From assembly GCF_051488685.1 (NCBI RefSeq), contig NZ_JBPSEH010000008.1, positions 171,750 to 235,749 on the forward strand: a stretch of DNA of 64,000 bases, given 5' to 3'. Source of the stretch: Melioribacter sp051488685 (GTDB lineage Bacteria > Bacteroidota > Ignavibacteria > Ignavibacteriales > Melioribacteraceae). Shown piece by piece: positions 1 through 8,034 of this stretch (position 1 is the first letter of the stretch; each line of letters starts with the position of its first letter). The position numbers and the translations under genes were made by a program. A model generated the notes under the pieces. The model made no database searches and was not told the DNA's origin. It was given only the letters and a program-made list of their open reading frames with translations.

Positions 1-1
1 A

Positions 2-274
2 TCGACTGTTTTTCATTTGATCGATGCCCGTCATAAACCGCAACCGCTCGATTTAATGCTCAACGAATTTGTTCATTCAAGAGAGTTACCATATTTCTTG
101 ATAATGAACAAAGTGGATAAATTGAAACAATCTGAAATTACGGATGCAAAGAAAACTATTAAAGAAATATTTCCAGAAATTATTTTCGGAACAAACGCTT
201 TCATCTTTTCAGCTGTTAAACATACCGGCAAAAAAGAAATAATAAAACTGCTTACATCTCTCTACTTATCATGA
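2..274 (+). CDS. engB: Ribosome biogenesis GTPase EngB/YsxC, C-terminal part
   Basis: This is the 3' part of a gene cut by the left edge of the window; the frame is open from base 2. The visible protein begins with the LIDARHKPQPLD segment that follows the G3 region in EngB/YihA GTPases. It then carries the G4 motif (MNKVDKL, the NKxD that reads guanine) and a G5-like FSAVKHTG segment, and ends about 25 residues later, as in the family. EngB helps mature the large ribosomal subunit. The P-loop and switch regions lie outside the window. Confidence in the family is high; the full length is unknown. Confidence 0.9.
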   Translation, partial: STVFHLIDARHKPQPLDLMLNEFVHSRELPYFLIMNKVDKLKQSEITDAKKTIKEIFPEIIFGTNAFIFSAVKHTGKKEIIKLLTSLYLS

Positions 275-332
275 AAATTTCAGAAAACTTTATTATTATT
301 GAATCAAAATTGTAAAAATTCTGAGCTAAGAG

Positions 333-2213
333 ATGGGTATATCGTCGAAGTACAAAAAAAGAATTCTGACATTTATGTTAATACCCATCCTTTTAACCAT
401 CCTTTTTCTTACCGATGATTTTTTAACGAGAATTATTACCAGTTTAATTCTGGTAATATATATTGGATTTATAATTTTTCTACGTGATAACACTAAAGAA
501 GTGTCCGAAGAGACTCACGATGAACCAATCCCATCATCAAGAACAGAAGAGTCGCTCGATCTCAATACAGATCATCAAACAGATGAGGGAGAAGGATTTA
601 AGATTGTTTCGAATGTCAAAAGGATCGAAGTATTGACTACGGAAAATATGCGTGCCTATTTCCCTCCTAATAAAGGTCACCGTGAAGTTTTTAAACCATC
701 CGATATCAAAGAAAATTTTCAAAAGATTGCGCTGGAAGAACTGCCGAAAGACGTTAGCCACGACGAACAATTCGGTTTCCTTCTTGAAAAAATATTGAGC
801 GTATTGAAAGACGCCTTCATAGCTCACACGGCAGCATTTTTCTGGTACAACAAAAAACGACAACGTCTGACGCTCGAACGGTACGTGTCGAGTTCCTCAG
901 CAATAACGCGTCAAAAGTTCGATCTCGAAGACGATATTCTCGGTAAGATAATTCAAAATGAAGAACCTGAACTATTGACTGACATTTCACCTAATGCAGA
1001 ATCCGACGTTATCCGTTATTACAACGTTCCTCAGGGCATTAAAAGTTTTGTCGGTGTGCCTCTCTTCTACGGAAAAAATCTAACTGGGCTACTCGTACTT
1101 GATTCAAAAGATAAAGACGCTTTCGGTATTGAACAAATTTATTCTCTTGGAAAAATTGTAAGAGTCATCTCAATTATCATATCGCTTTTTGAAGACAAAT
1201 TCTCGGAATCGCAAGCCGAACAGCGACTTAAAGCCCTGACAGAAATTTTGGAGAAAGACAGAAAATTCGAATCGGAAAAAGACATTTTTGAAGTGCTCGA
1301 TAAAACAGTCGAAAAATTGCTTGACTGGGATGTCTTTACGTTTGTTCTTTATAATCCACTCGAACAAAAATTTAAGACTTCGCGTATTATCAACAAAACC
1401 TCATTGAAATACGTTGGCGAAAATCTGGAAGTGGAACTCAAAGATACGCTGGTCGGAAAATCAATTATGAGTTCTATTCCAGTTAAAATTGACGACACTA
1501 CTCAAATAGACCTGCCACGATTTAACAGGAATGAGGACGTAAGTTTCGACGGCTCGTTTTTGGCGATACCGCTTATCTACGACGAGCAAAATTATGGAGT
1601 GTTATGTTTCGAGAGCCTCAAAAAAAATTATTATTCGAACAGTGAAGTTACATTTGTCAAGAATGCTACTAAAATTTTTGCATTTATTCTTTATTCACAC
1701 GCATCGATTAATGTATTGAAAAACTTACTTGCCCACGATGTCGAGACAAAAGTTTTAAATTACCAGTCGTTTATAGAACGTTTAACTGTTGATCTGGTTC
1801 GTAGCAAAGAACTTGCATTGCCTGGTGCACTTGCCCTAATTAAAATCGATGATTTTATCGAAGAAGATTCGCTCTTCGATGGTAATCCATTTCCAAAAGT
1901 TTTGAAAGCTATCTCACAAATGATCCGTGATGAAATGACACCAATGAATTTAATTGGTCGTTTAAGTGAAAGGGTTTTTGCCGTTTACTTTTTCAATACG
2001 GCACCTAAAGACGTTTTCCTGTGGGCTGAGAAACTTCGTATTAAAGTGGCACGTAAGCCAATTTCGGTAGTTTCGAAACAGACAACTTTTACAATCTCGG
2101 TGGGTGTTGCTTCCACAACAAACAAAACGGATGTTGGTGAAATATTGTCCAATGCCGAGTTGGCGCTCAATAAAGCCCTCGAAAAAGGAGGGAACACCGT
2201 AAAAAGTTTGTGA
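333..2213 (+). CDS. Membrane GAF-GAF sensor with degenerate GGDEF domain
   Basis: This 626-residue protein has two hydrophobic segments (about residues 11-27 and 31-50). Two GAF-type regulatory domains follow (about 140-290 and 300-465), and the C-terminal domain has the diguanylate-cyclase fold pattern (about 470-626, ending in the TFTISVGVAS strand). At the site where an active cyclase has GGDEF it reads RLSERVF, so c-di-GMP synthesis is not expected. The domain may bind a nucleotide or signal by contact. The ATG start gives the two-helix anchor. It lies just upstream of deoB with a 6-bp gap, so co-transcription is likely. The ligand of the GAF domains cannot be told from sequence. Confidence 0.75.
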   Translation: MGISSKYKKRILTFMLIPILLTILFLTDDFLTRIITSLILVIYIGFIIFLRDNTKEVSEETHDEPIPSSRTEESLDLNTDHQTDEGEGFKIVSNVKRIEVLTTENMRAYFPPNKGHREVFKPSDIKENFQKIALEELPKDVSHDEQFGFLLEKILSVLKDAFIAHTAAFFWYNKKRQRLTLERYVSSSSAITRQKFDLEDDILGKIIQNEEPELLTDISPNAESDVIRYYNVPQGIKSFVGVPLFYGKNLTGLLVLDSKDKDAFGIEQIYSLGKIVRVISIIISLFEDKFSESQAEQRLKALTEILEKDRKFESEKDIFEVLDKTVEKLLDWDVFTFVLYNPLEQKFKTSRIINKTSLKYVGENLEVELKDTLVGKSIMSSIPVKIDDTTQIDLPRFNRNEDVSFDGSFLAIPLIYDEQNYGVLCFESLKKNYYSNSEVTFVKNATKIFAFILYSHASINVLKNLLAHDVETKVLNYQSFIERLTVDLVRSKELALPGALALIKIDDFIEEDSLFDGNPFPKVLKAISQMIRDEMTPMNLIGRLSERVFAVYFFNTAPKDVFLWAEKLRIKVARKPISVVSKQTTFTISVGVASTTNKTDVGEILSNAELALNKALEKGGNTVKSL

Positions 2214-2219
2214 CAGTTT

Positions 2220-3383
2220 GTGGAAAATTTTATTGTAATAGTTTTAGACGGCGTAGGCATCGGAGAACTGCCAGATGCTTCAAGATACGGCGATCAGGGC
2301 AGCAATACTCTGGCAAACATGGCTGAATACGTGGGCGGCTTGAATTTGCCCAATCTCCAAAAGCTCGGTCTGGGCAATATCGAGTCGGTCAAAGGAATCG
2401 AGCCAGTTGACTCACCGTTAGCTTCTTTCGGTAAAATGATGGAAGTATCCATCGGTAAAGATTCAACAACAGGCCACTGGGAACTGGGCGGATTACATAT
2501 TGATAAAGAATTTCCTCTCTATCCAAATGGATTTCCTCAATCTATTATCAATAAATTTATCGAAGAAACTGGAGTCGAAGGAGTTCTTGGTAACATTCCC
2601 GCTTCAGGCACAGAAATTATCGAAAGGTTAGGAGAGGAACATTTGAGAACTTCATTCCCAATAGTTTATACTTCTGCCGATTCCGTATTTCAAATTGCAG
2701 CTCACGAAGAAGTAATACCATTAGATAGACTTTATGAAATCTGCGAAATCGCAAGAAAAAATGTATTAACAGGTAAAGATGCAGTTGCGCGTGTTATTGC
2801 TCGTCCTTTTATCGGCACACCGGGAAAATTTACACGAACGACAAATCGAAAAGATTTCTCTCTCGATCCTTTCGGATATACCATTCTCGATTACTTATAT
2901 TATAATAAAATTGATACGATTGCTATTGGTAAAATAAACGACTTATTTAATTACAGGGGAATAAAAATTGGTTACAAAACCAGATCAAATTCGGAAGGAA
3001 TGGATAGGCTCCTGCAGGTGAGTGCGAATGTCAAATCTTCGTTTATTTTTGTAAATCTGGTCGACTTCGATGTCTACTATGGTCACCGAAACGACCCGTA
3101 TGGTTTTGCAAGTGCTCTGAAAGAATTCGACGAATTTTTGCCGTTGCTCTTAAATCAGCTTGATTCCAGCGATCGTTTAGTCATTACTGCAGATCACGGA
3201 AACGATCCTACGACTCCGAGCACAGACCACAGCAGAGAATACGTTCCTTTACTTTTTTATTCAAAAGATGAAATAGCGCGCAATCTTGGTATTAGAAATA
3301 CATTTGCAGACGTAGCCCAAACTGTAGCCCATTATTTCAAAGTTAACAACGATTTGAAAGGAAAAAGCTTTTTGTATGAATAA
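2220..3383 (+). CDS. deoB: Phosphopentomutase
   Basis: This protein interconverts ribose-1-phosphate or deoxyribose-1-phosphate with the 5-phosphates in nucleoside salvage, in the cytoplasm. The 387-residue length fits the family. Alkaline-phosphatase-superfamily marks are present: the metal Asp in VLDGVGIGELPDA (D10), the phospho-acceptor Thr in DSTTGHWE (about T84), and the C-terminal metal site TADHGNDPTTPSTDHSRE. The start is a GTG at 2220, six bases after the previous stop; a GGAGGG stretch lies rather far upstream. The 3' end overlaps the next gene by 8 bp. Its position before two microcompartment vertex genes is worth noting, because deoxyribose phosphate is an aldehyde source. Confidence 0.95.
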   Translation: MENFIVIVLDGVGIGELPDASRYGDQGSNTLANMAEYVGGLNLPNLQKLGLGNIESVKGIEPVDSPLASFGKMMEVSIGKDSTTGHWELGGLHIDKEFPLYPNGFPQSIINKFIEETGVEGVLGNIPASGTEIIERLGEEHLRTSFPIVYTSADSVFQIAAHEEVIPLDRLYEICEIARKNVLTGKDAVARVIARPFIGTPGKFTRTTNRKDFSLDPFGYTILDYLYYNKIDTIAIGKINDLFNYRGIKIGYKTRSNSEGMDRLLQVSANVKSSFIFVNLVDFDVYYGHRNDPYGFASALKEFDEFLPLLLNQLDSSDRLVITADHGNDPTTPSTDHSREYVPLLFYSKDEIARNLGIRNTFADVAQTVAHYFKVNNDLKGKSFLYE

Positions 3384-3684
3384 AGATAATTTAACGGAAT
3401 TAATTTCATGTGCGGCACAACTTAACAAAGACAACACGGTAACATTAAGCGAATATGCCATTAAGCAAATTAATGATAAAAAAATTACCGAATTTTTTGT
3501 TACAATATTTTACGATGCAAGAAAGCTTGCAATACTCGAAGGTTATTCAGAAGAGCTTTTTGACAGAATTCAAAAAACTCAGGGAATTCCATATTCCACA
3601 GTTTATGATTTTTTAAGGACGAAGGGAAGTTTAAAAAAGGAAAATTTCGGGAAGGAATTCGTTTGGTATGAACATGGAAAATAA
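3376..3684 (+). CDS. Hypothetical protein, 102 aa, upstream of PIN gene
   Basis: A soluble, helix-rich 102-residue protein that I do not recognise. It overlaps deoB by 8 bp at its start and the PIN-domain gene by 17 bp at its end, so it is almost certainly translated as part of this operon. There is no signal peptide, membrane segment or obvious DNA-binding motif such as AbrB, Phd or ribbon-helix-helix. The tight coupling to a PIN gene resembles an antitoxin position, but nothing in the sequence proves that role. It could equally be a small partner of the microcompartment proteins downstream. Confidence 0.65.
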   Translation: MNKDNLTELISCAAQLNKDNTVTLSEYAIKQINDKKITEFFVTIFYDARKLAILEGYSEELFDRIQKTQGIPYSTVYDFLRTKGSLKKENFGKEFVWYEHGK

Positions 3685-4072
3685 GAGAGAACATTATTTA
3701 ATCGATACTGATATTTTGATAGAATACCTTGAGAGCGATGCAAGTGAGGATTCGATACTGGAAATTCTGATGAGACGAGGTATTTGTTTTACTACGGTAA
3801 TAAATTCGGCTGAACTTTTTTTCAATTCGAACAACCAGGTGCGGGAAGAAGCGGTGAAACGTCTGCTCTCGGCGTTGAAAGTACTTGGCTTAAATTCAAG
3901 ATATAGTTTGAACATTTCAAAATTTTTTAATAAAGTTGCGGGCGTCCGTGAAGCTTTAATTTGTTCTGTGGCATTAAACAACAAATTGCCATTGGTCACA
4001 AGACAGGTAGAAAAGTATTCGAATTCTGGCATCGAAATAATAGACGCGGCAAAAATTAAAACAGGGAGGTAG
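3668..4072 (+). CDS. PIN-domain protein, VapC-like
   Basis: This 134-residue protein is the usual size for a single PIN ribonuclease domain. The first acidic residue sits in LIDTDILIEYL (D13), the second in NSAELFF (E49), and the third acidic position falls in VREALICSVALNNKLPLVT. There the usual Asp is Glu (E95), so activity is plausible but not certain. PIN proteins of this size cleave RNA with Mg2+ and are often toxins. It overlaps the preceding small gene by 17 bp. Its stop lies inside the GGGAGGT that acts as ribosome binding site for the next gene. Confidence 0.75.
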   Translation: MNMENKREHYLIDTDILIEYLESDASEDSILEILMRRGICFTTVINSAELFFNSNNQVREEAVKRLLSALKVLGLNSRYSLNISKFFNKVAGVREALICSVALNNKLPLVTRQVEKYSNSGIEIIDAAKIKTGR

Positions 4073-4074
4073 TT

Positions 4075-4356
4075 CTGCTACTCGGAAAGGTAATAGGAAC
4101 AGTTTGGTCAACACGCAAGGACGAAAATCTTGTGGGCGCAAAATTTCTGATTGTCCGTGAATTGAATCTCGACTTAACGCCAAAAACATCAACGATAATA
4201 GCTGTCGATTCGGTGGGTGCAGGCATCGGCGAAACGGTTTTAGTAGCGCAGGGTAGTTCGGCACGACAAACAACTTTTACCAAAAACAAACCCGTTGACG
4301 CAGTAATTATGGCTATCGTCGATAAACTTGACGTCGCAATTAGCGATAATAAGTAG
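4075..4356 (+). CDS. EutN/CcmL-type microcompartment vertex protein (CTG start)
   Basis: This 93-residue protein is a BMC-P subunit; pentamers of this family cap the vertices of bacterial microcompartment shells. It shows the N-terminal LGKVIGTVWSTRK and the DSVGAGIGETV signature. The start deserves notice: a strong GGGAGG (4064-4069) is followed after 5 nt by CTG at 4075, and that codon aligns exactly with the ATG of the paralogue just downstream (LLGKVIGT against MHLGKVIGT). The first ATG/GTG/TTG in frame is a GTG at 4132, which would remove the first beta strand. I therefore call CTG as the start. A single-base change from ATG is the alternative. Confidence 0.85.
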   Translation: MLLGKVIGTVWSTRKDENLVGAKFLIVRELNLDLTPKTSTIIAVDSVGAGIGETVLVAQGSSARQTTFTKNKPVDAVIMAIVDKLDVAISDNK

Positions 4357-4367
4357 GTATTCTTTCT

Positions 4368-4637
4368 ATGCACCTTGGAAAAGTAATTGGAACAATATGG
4401 GCTACAAGAAAATACGACGCCATTACAGGTTATAAAATGCAACTAATTCAACCTGTTAACTACAATCTGGAAAATATCAGTAGTCCTATTATAGCGCTCG
4501 ATACTGTAGGTGCCGGACCTGGTGAAATTATTTTTTACGTAACCGCAAGCGAAGCTGTTATTCCGCTCGATGTAGAAATGGCTCCTGTCGACGCTTCGAT
4601 TGTAGGTATTGTGGATTCTATTAATACTGATAAATAG
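4368..4637 (+). CDS. EutN/CcmL-type microcompartment vertex protein
   Basis: Second BMC-P protein, 89 residues, 11 bp after the first and clearly its paralogue: GKVIGTIWATRK at the start, ALDTVGAGPGEIIF in the middle, and a VDASIVGIVDSI end. It starts at an ordinary ATG. The two may form mixed or distinct vertex pentamers. No hexameric BMC-H or BMC-T shell gene and no signature enzyme are in the window. This is therefore a satellite shell locus, or the proteins have been recruited to another job. It is followed directly by rpoD. Confidence 0.9.
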   Translation: MHLGKVIGTIWATRKYDAITGYKMQLIQPVNYNLENISSPIIALDTVGAGPGEIIFYVTASEAVIPLDVEMAPVDASIVGIVDSINTDK

Positions 4638-4653
4638 ATAGGGGAGAGGAACC

Positions 4654-5508
4654 TTGAAAATCACAAAACAATTTACAAACCGTGAAAGTATTTCTCTCGA
4701 CAAATACCTGCAAGAAATCGGTAAAGTTGAATTGCTTACTCCAGAAGAAGAAATTGAACTTGCGATTAAAATAAAAAAAGGTGACCAGAAAGCTCTGGAA
4801 AAACTGGTCAAAGCAAATCTGAGATTTGTAGTCTCTGTTGCAAAGCAGTATCAAAATCAAGGCTTGTCACTTGGTGATTTAATTAACGAAGGTAATCTGG
4901 GATTGATTAAAGCAGCCAAGCGTTTCGATGAAACTCGTGGCTTTAAATTTATTTCATATGCAGTCTGGTGGATTCGTCAATCGATTCTTCAGGCGCTTGC
5001 CGAACAATCGAGAATTGTACGACTTCCACTCAATAGAGTAGGTGCACTCAATAAAATTGGTAAAGCCTACAGCAACCTGGTTCAGGAATTCGAAAGAGAA
5101 CCGAATGCCGAAGAATTAGCTGAACAATTGAACATGGATGTTTCGGAAGTAGCAGACGCTATTAAAAATGCCGGCAGACATGTTTCAATGGACGCTCCTT
5201 TCAGTCAAGGTGAAGAAAATAGTCTGCTCGACGTCTTACCAAATGATGAAGTACCTTCGCCCGACCAAACCTTAATGTCGGAATCCCTGAAAAAAGAAAT
5301 TGAAAGAGCGCTTTCAACATTGACCGATAGAGAAGCTGAAGTTATAAAACTTTATTTCGGACTCAACGGCGAACATTCTCTTACACTTGAAGAAATTGGC
5401 GAAAAGTTTAATCTTACGCGTGAGAGAGTTCGTCAGATTAAGGAGAAAGCAATTCGCCGTCTCAGACATACATCCAGGAGTAAAAACTTAAGAGCATATC
5501 TGGGATAA
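4654..5508 (+). CDS. rpoD: Primary RNA polymerase sigma factor, short Bacteroidetes type
   Basis: A 284-residue sigma-70 protein of the compact kind used as primary sigma factor in Bacteroidetes and relatives; the large N-terminal region of proteobacterial RpoD is absent. Visible parts are region 1.2 (SLDKYLQEIGKVELLTPEEE), region 2 (GLIKAAKRFDETRGFKFISYAVWWIRQSI), region 3, and region 4 with the helix-turn-helix LTRERVRQIKEKAIRRLR. The start is TTG at 4654, chosen because AGGGGAGAGG lies just upstream and the protein then begins MKITKQ as its relatives do. The -33/-7 promoters seen elsewhere in the window match the sequence preference known for this sigma type. Confidence 0.93.
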   Translation: MKITKQFTNRESISLDKYLQEIGKVELLTPEEEIELAIKIKKGDQKALEKLVKANLRFVVSVAKQYQNQGLSLGDLINEGNLGLIKAAKRFDETRGFKFISYAVWWIRQSILQALAEQSRIVRLPLNRVGALNKIGKAYSNLVQEFEREPNAEELAEQLNMDVSEVADAIKNAGRHVSMDAPFSQGEENSLLDVLPNDEVPSPDQTLMSESLKKEIERALSTLTDREAEVIKLYFGLNGEHSLTLEEIGEKFNLTRERVRQIKEKAIRRLRHTSRSKNLRAYLG

Positions 5509-5515
5509 TAATCGA

Positions 5516-6190
5516 ATGTTCGGAAAAATAGTTATATCTCTTTTACTCATCTTTTCTATTATGATGACAGGGTGTGCTTCCACTTCATCTTCTGTAAGAT
5601 ACAATAAATCGACGGAGAAAAAAGAAGAAGTAAGTAAAAATCCAAGATTCACTTCAGAAGAGGATTCAAAAATTGATTCAGTAAGTTTGAGCACACCTGT
5701 TCAGAATAAGGAAATAGACGAATTTGACGAATTCCCCGAGGAGATAAATTCAGTAGACGTTAAGGAATTTATCGATGATTATAGAACATCGATAAGCTCC
5801 GAAGTGCCTCTTTCCTTCAGAGAAAAATTACTTCTCGAAGTCATAAAATATATTGATGCTCCATATAAATACGGTGGTAACTCCGATAGAGGCATCGATT
5901 GCTCGGCATTTACAAAGCAAGTATTGAGTGCTTTCTCAGTGGATTTACCTCGCACAGTCAGGGAACAATTCACGATAGGTATGAGTGTGGCTGAAAATGA
6001 ATTGAAATTTGGTGACCTTGTGTTTTTCAATACTTCGAGGCGAGCTTACCCCGGCCATGTGGGAATTTATCTCGGGAACAGGGAATTTATCCATTCAAGT
6101 AGAACTTTAGGAGTGACAGTCTCTTCTCTCGACGAAACTTATTATAAAAAAAGATATGTCGGTGCCCGTCGACTTCCCCTCGCTCAATAA
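5516..6190 (+). CDS. NlpC/P60 family lipoprotein, cell-wall peptidase
   Basis: A 224-residue precursor with a lipoprotein signal ending at the lipobox Cys20 (IMMTGC), a charged linker to about residue 100, then an NlpC/P60 catalytic domain. The catalytic Cys is C129 in GIDCSAF, with His at H181 (PGHVGIYLG) and H193 (FIHSS). Such enzymes cut bonds in the peptide stems of peptidoglycan, here likely from a lipid anchor in the outer membrane. It starts 7 bp after the rpoD stop, so it may be co-transcribed with it. A promoter-sized gap follows. Confidence 0.9.
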   Translation: MFGKIVISLLLIFSIMMTGCASTSSSVRYNKSTEKKEEVSKNPRFTSEEDSKIDSVSLSTPVQNKEIDEFDEFPEEINSVDVKEFIDDYRTSISSEVPLSFREKLLLEVIKYIDAPYKYGGNSDRGIDCSAFTKQVLSAFSVDLPRTVREQFTIGMSVAENELKFGDLVFFNTSRRAYPGHVGIYLGNREFIHSSRTLGVTVSSLDETYYKKRYVGARRLPLAQ

Positions 6191-6202
6191 CTTTTTGTGA
6201 CC

Positions 6203-6233
6203 ATTGCAATAATTTACACATTCCATTAATTTG
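6203..6233 (+). promoter_or_regulatory. Possible promoter of fumC
   Basis: ATTG at 6203-6206, 19 bp, then TTAATTTG at 6226-6233. This resembles the Bacteroidetes -33/-7 pair with one mismatch in the -7 element (TAnnTTTG). It lies 33 bp before the fumC start. Confidence 0.35.
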
Positions 6234-6266
6234 TTGTACGTATTTAAAATATCATAGGAGTTGAAA

Positions 6267-7661
6267 ATGGACTACAGAATTGAATCTGACAGCATGGGAG
6301 AAATTAAAGTCCCTTCAGACAAATACTACGGAGCGCAAACGGCAAGGTCGTTACAAAATTTTAAAATCGGGGGTGAACGATTTCCATTCGAATTAATTAG
6401 AGCGCTCGCAATTGTAAAAAAAGCCGCCGCATTAACCAATAATGAATTGGGTCTTTTACCCAACGAGAAAAAGGAATTAATAATTGAAGCTGCCGACGAA
6501 GTTATCGAAGGAAAATTAAACGATCATTTCCCACTGGTTGTCTGGCAAACTGGAAGCGGAACTCAGACAAATATGAATGTAAACGAAGTTATATCGAATC
6601 GAGCAATTGAAATTGCCGGAGGTAAGCTCGGCAGTAAAACACCAATTCACCCAAACGACGACGTAAACAAATCCCAATCCACAAATGATGCTTTTCCTAC
6701 TGCTATTCATATTGCTGCAGTTGAAGAAGTTCATCGCCGTTTGATTCCGATGTTAACAAAATTAAGAGATGCCTTAGAGGAAAAATCGAAAGAGTTTGCC
6801 TCGATAATTAAGATCGGAAGGACACATTTAATGGACGCTACTCCATTAACGCTCGGGCAGGAATTTTCGGGTTATGCGCAACAATTAACAAATGGATTAG
6901 CAAGAATTAACGATGCTTTAAATCGGCTTTATGAAATACCTCTGGGAGGAACAGCTGTAGGTACGGGATTAAATACGCATCCGGACTATGCTGTTAAAGC
7001 TGCACAAAAAATTTCTGAGCTTACTGGCAAACCGTTCCGTACTGCTCCGAATAAATTCGAGGCCATGGCAGGTAAAGATGCTCTTGTTGAATTCAGCGGG
7101 GTTTTGAAAACAATAGCAGCCTCATTAATGAAAATAGCAAATGATATACGCTGGCTCGGTTCAGGTCCTCGTTGCGGAATTGGTGAAATTATTTTGCCTG
7201 CTAACGAGCCTGGAAGTTCAATTATGCCAGGCAAAGTGAATCCGACTCAATCAGAAGCAATGACAATGGTATGTGCACAAGTATTTGGCAACGACGTTAC
7301 TATTAACTTTGCAGGCGCAAGCGGTAATTTTGAACTCAACGTTTTCATGCCAGTAATCGCCTTCAATATTTTACAATCAATTCGTCTATTAGCTGATGCA
7401 TGCGAGAGCTTTACGGATAATTGTGTCGTTGGAATAGAACCGAATCATGAAGTCATCAACAAACATCTGAATAATTCTCTTATGCTCGTAACAGCTCTTA
7501 ATCCTGTTATTGGATACGACAACGCAGCTAAGGTGGCTAAAAAGGCTTACGCTGAAAACAAAACCCTGAAACAGGCTTCTATTGAATTGGGGTTGTTAAC
7601 GGCAGAGGAATTTGACAAGTATGTAAGACCGGAAAATATGGTTGGTCCGAATAAAAAATAA
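6267..7661 (+). CDS. fumC: Fumarate hydratase, class II
   Basis: This enzyme hydrates fumarate to malate in the citric acid cycle. The 464-residue protein has the superfamily signature GSSIMPGKVNPTQSE, the substrate-site segment GSGTQTNMNVNEVI, and NKSQSTNDAFPTA, all typical of the iron-free class II enzyme rather than aspartase or argininosuccinate lyase. A TTG two codons upstream (6261) is also in frame. I chose ATG 6267 because TAGGAG (6255-6260) is then spaced 6 nt from the start. It has its own promoter-like element upstream and a terminator right after the stop, so it is probably monocistronic. Confidence 0.96.
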   Translation: MDYRIESDSMGEIKVPSDKYYGAQTARSLQNFKIGGERFPFELIRALAIVKKAAALTNNELGLLPNEKKELIIEAADEVIEGKLNDHFPLVVWQTGSGTQTNMNVNEVISNRAIEIAGGKLGSKTPIHPNDDVNKSQSTNDAFPTAIHIAAVEEVHRRLIPMLTKLRDALEEKSKEFASIIKIGRTHLMDATPLTLGQEFSGYAQQLTNGLARINDALNRLYEIPLGGTAVGTGLNTHPDYAVKAAQKISELTGKPFRTAPNKFEAMAGKDALVEFSGVLKTIAASLMKIANDIRWLGSGPRCGIGEIILPANEPGSSIMPGKVNPTQSEAMTMVCAQVFGNDVTINFAGASGNFELNVFMPVIAFNILQSIRLLADACESFTDNCVVGIEPNHEVINKHLNNSLMLVTALNPVIGYDNAAKVAKKAYAENKTLKQASIELGLLTAEEFDKYVRPENMVGPNKK

Positions 7662-7671
7662 TAGATTAAAA

Positions 7672-7700
7672 GGGGCTGCCCACATTTATGGCAGCCTGTT
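7672..7700 (+). terminator. Rho-independent terminator after fumC
   Basis: Stem GGCTGCC (7674-7680) and GGCAGCC (7690-7696) with a 9-nt loop, then TGTTTATT. It sits 10 bp after the fumC stop and ends just before the next start codon. Confidence 0.7.
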
Positions 7701-7704
7701 TATT

Positions 7705-8034
7705 ATGAAAGAATTGATATTAAATATTTATGTTGAAATCCAGAACAAAAACGTCGTCGGTTTCCGGGCAATTTCATATGAAGCTGAGGGTACGGACACC
7801 GAAAAAATAAATTTTTTGAAACAACAGGCGCGTAGCGACTACGAACGAGCAATCAGTTTCGAAGCGCCCACAAACGACGATGGAAACTTCATTTCGTACA
7901 AAAAATTTTCGCGCCTCGAATCTAGGGGATATCACTATAAACTCTACGAAGAAATATTTGACTATTTTGGTGTCCCGGACAATCCCTTAATTTGCGTAAC
8001 TCCCGTTGTCGACGGTAAGATACTCGCAGATTAA
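7705..8034 (+). CDS. Hypothetical protein, 109 aa
   Basis: A small soluble protein that I do not recognise, starting at ATG 7705 immediately after the fumC terminator. An upstream in-frame extension to 7642 would run through the terminator and is not credible. The sequence begins with a beta-rich MKELILNIYVEI segment and contains many acidic and aromatic residues. No catalytic motif or membrane segment is seen. It converges with the YqaA-type gene on the other strand; the two coding regions overlap by 4 bp at their ends. There is no clear ribosome binding site. Confidence 0.6.
   Translation: MKELILNIYVEIQNKNVVGFRAISYEAEGTDTEKINFLKQQARSDYERAISFEAPTNDDGNFISYKKFSRLESRGYHYKLYEEIFDYFGVPDNPLICVTPVVDGKILAD

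Noticed and set aside
537..863. Minus-strand frames inside the GAF/GGDEF gene and similar antisense frames throughout
   Set aside because: They lie wholly within well-supported genes on the opposite strand and have no independent support.
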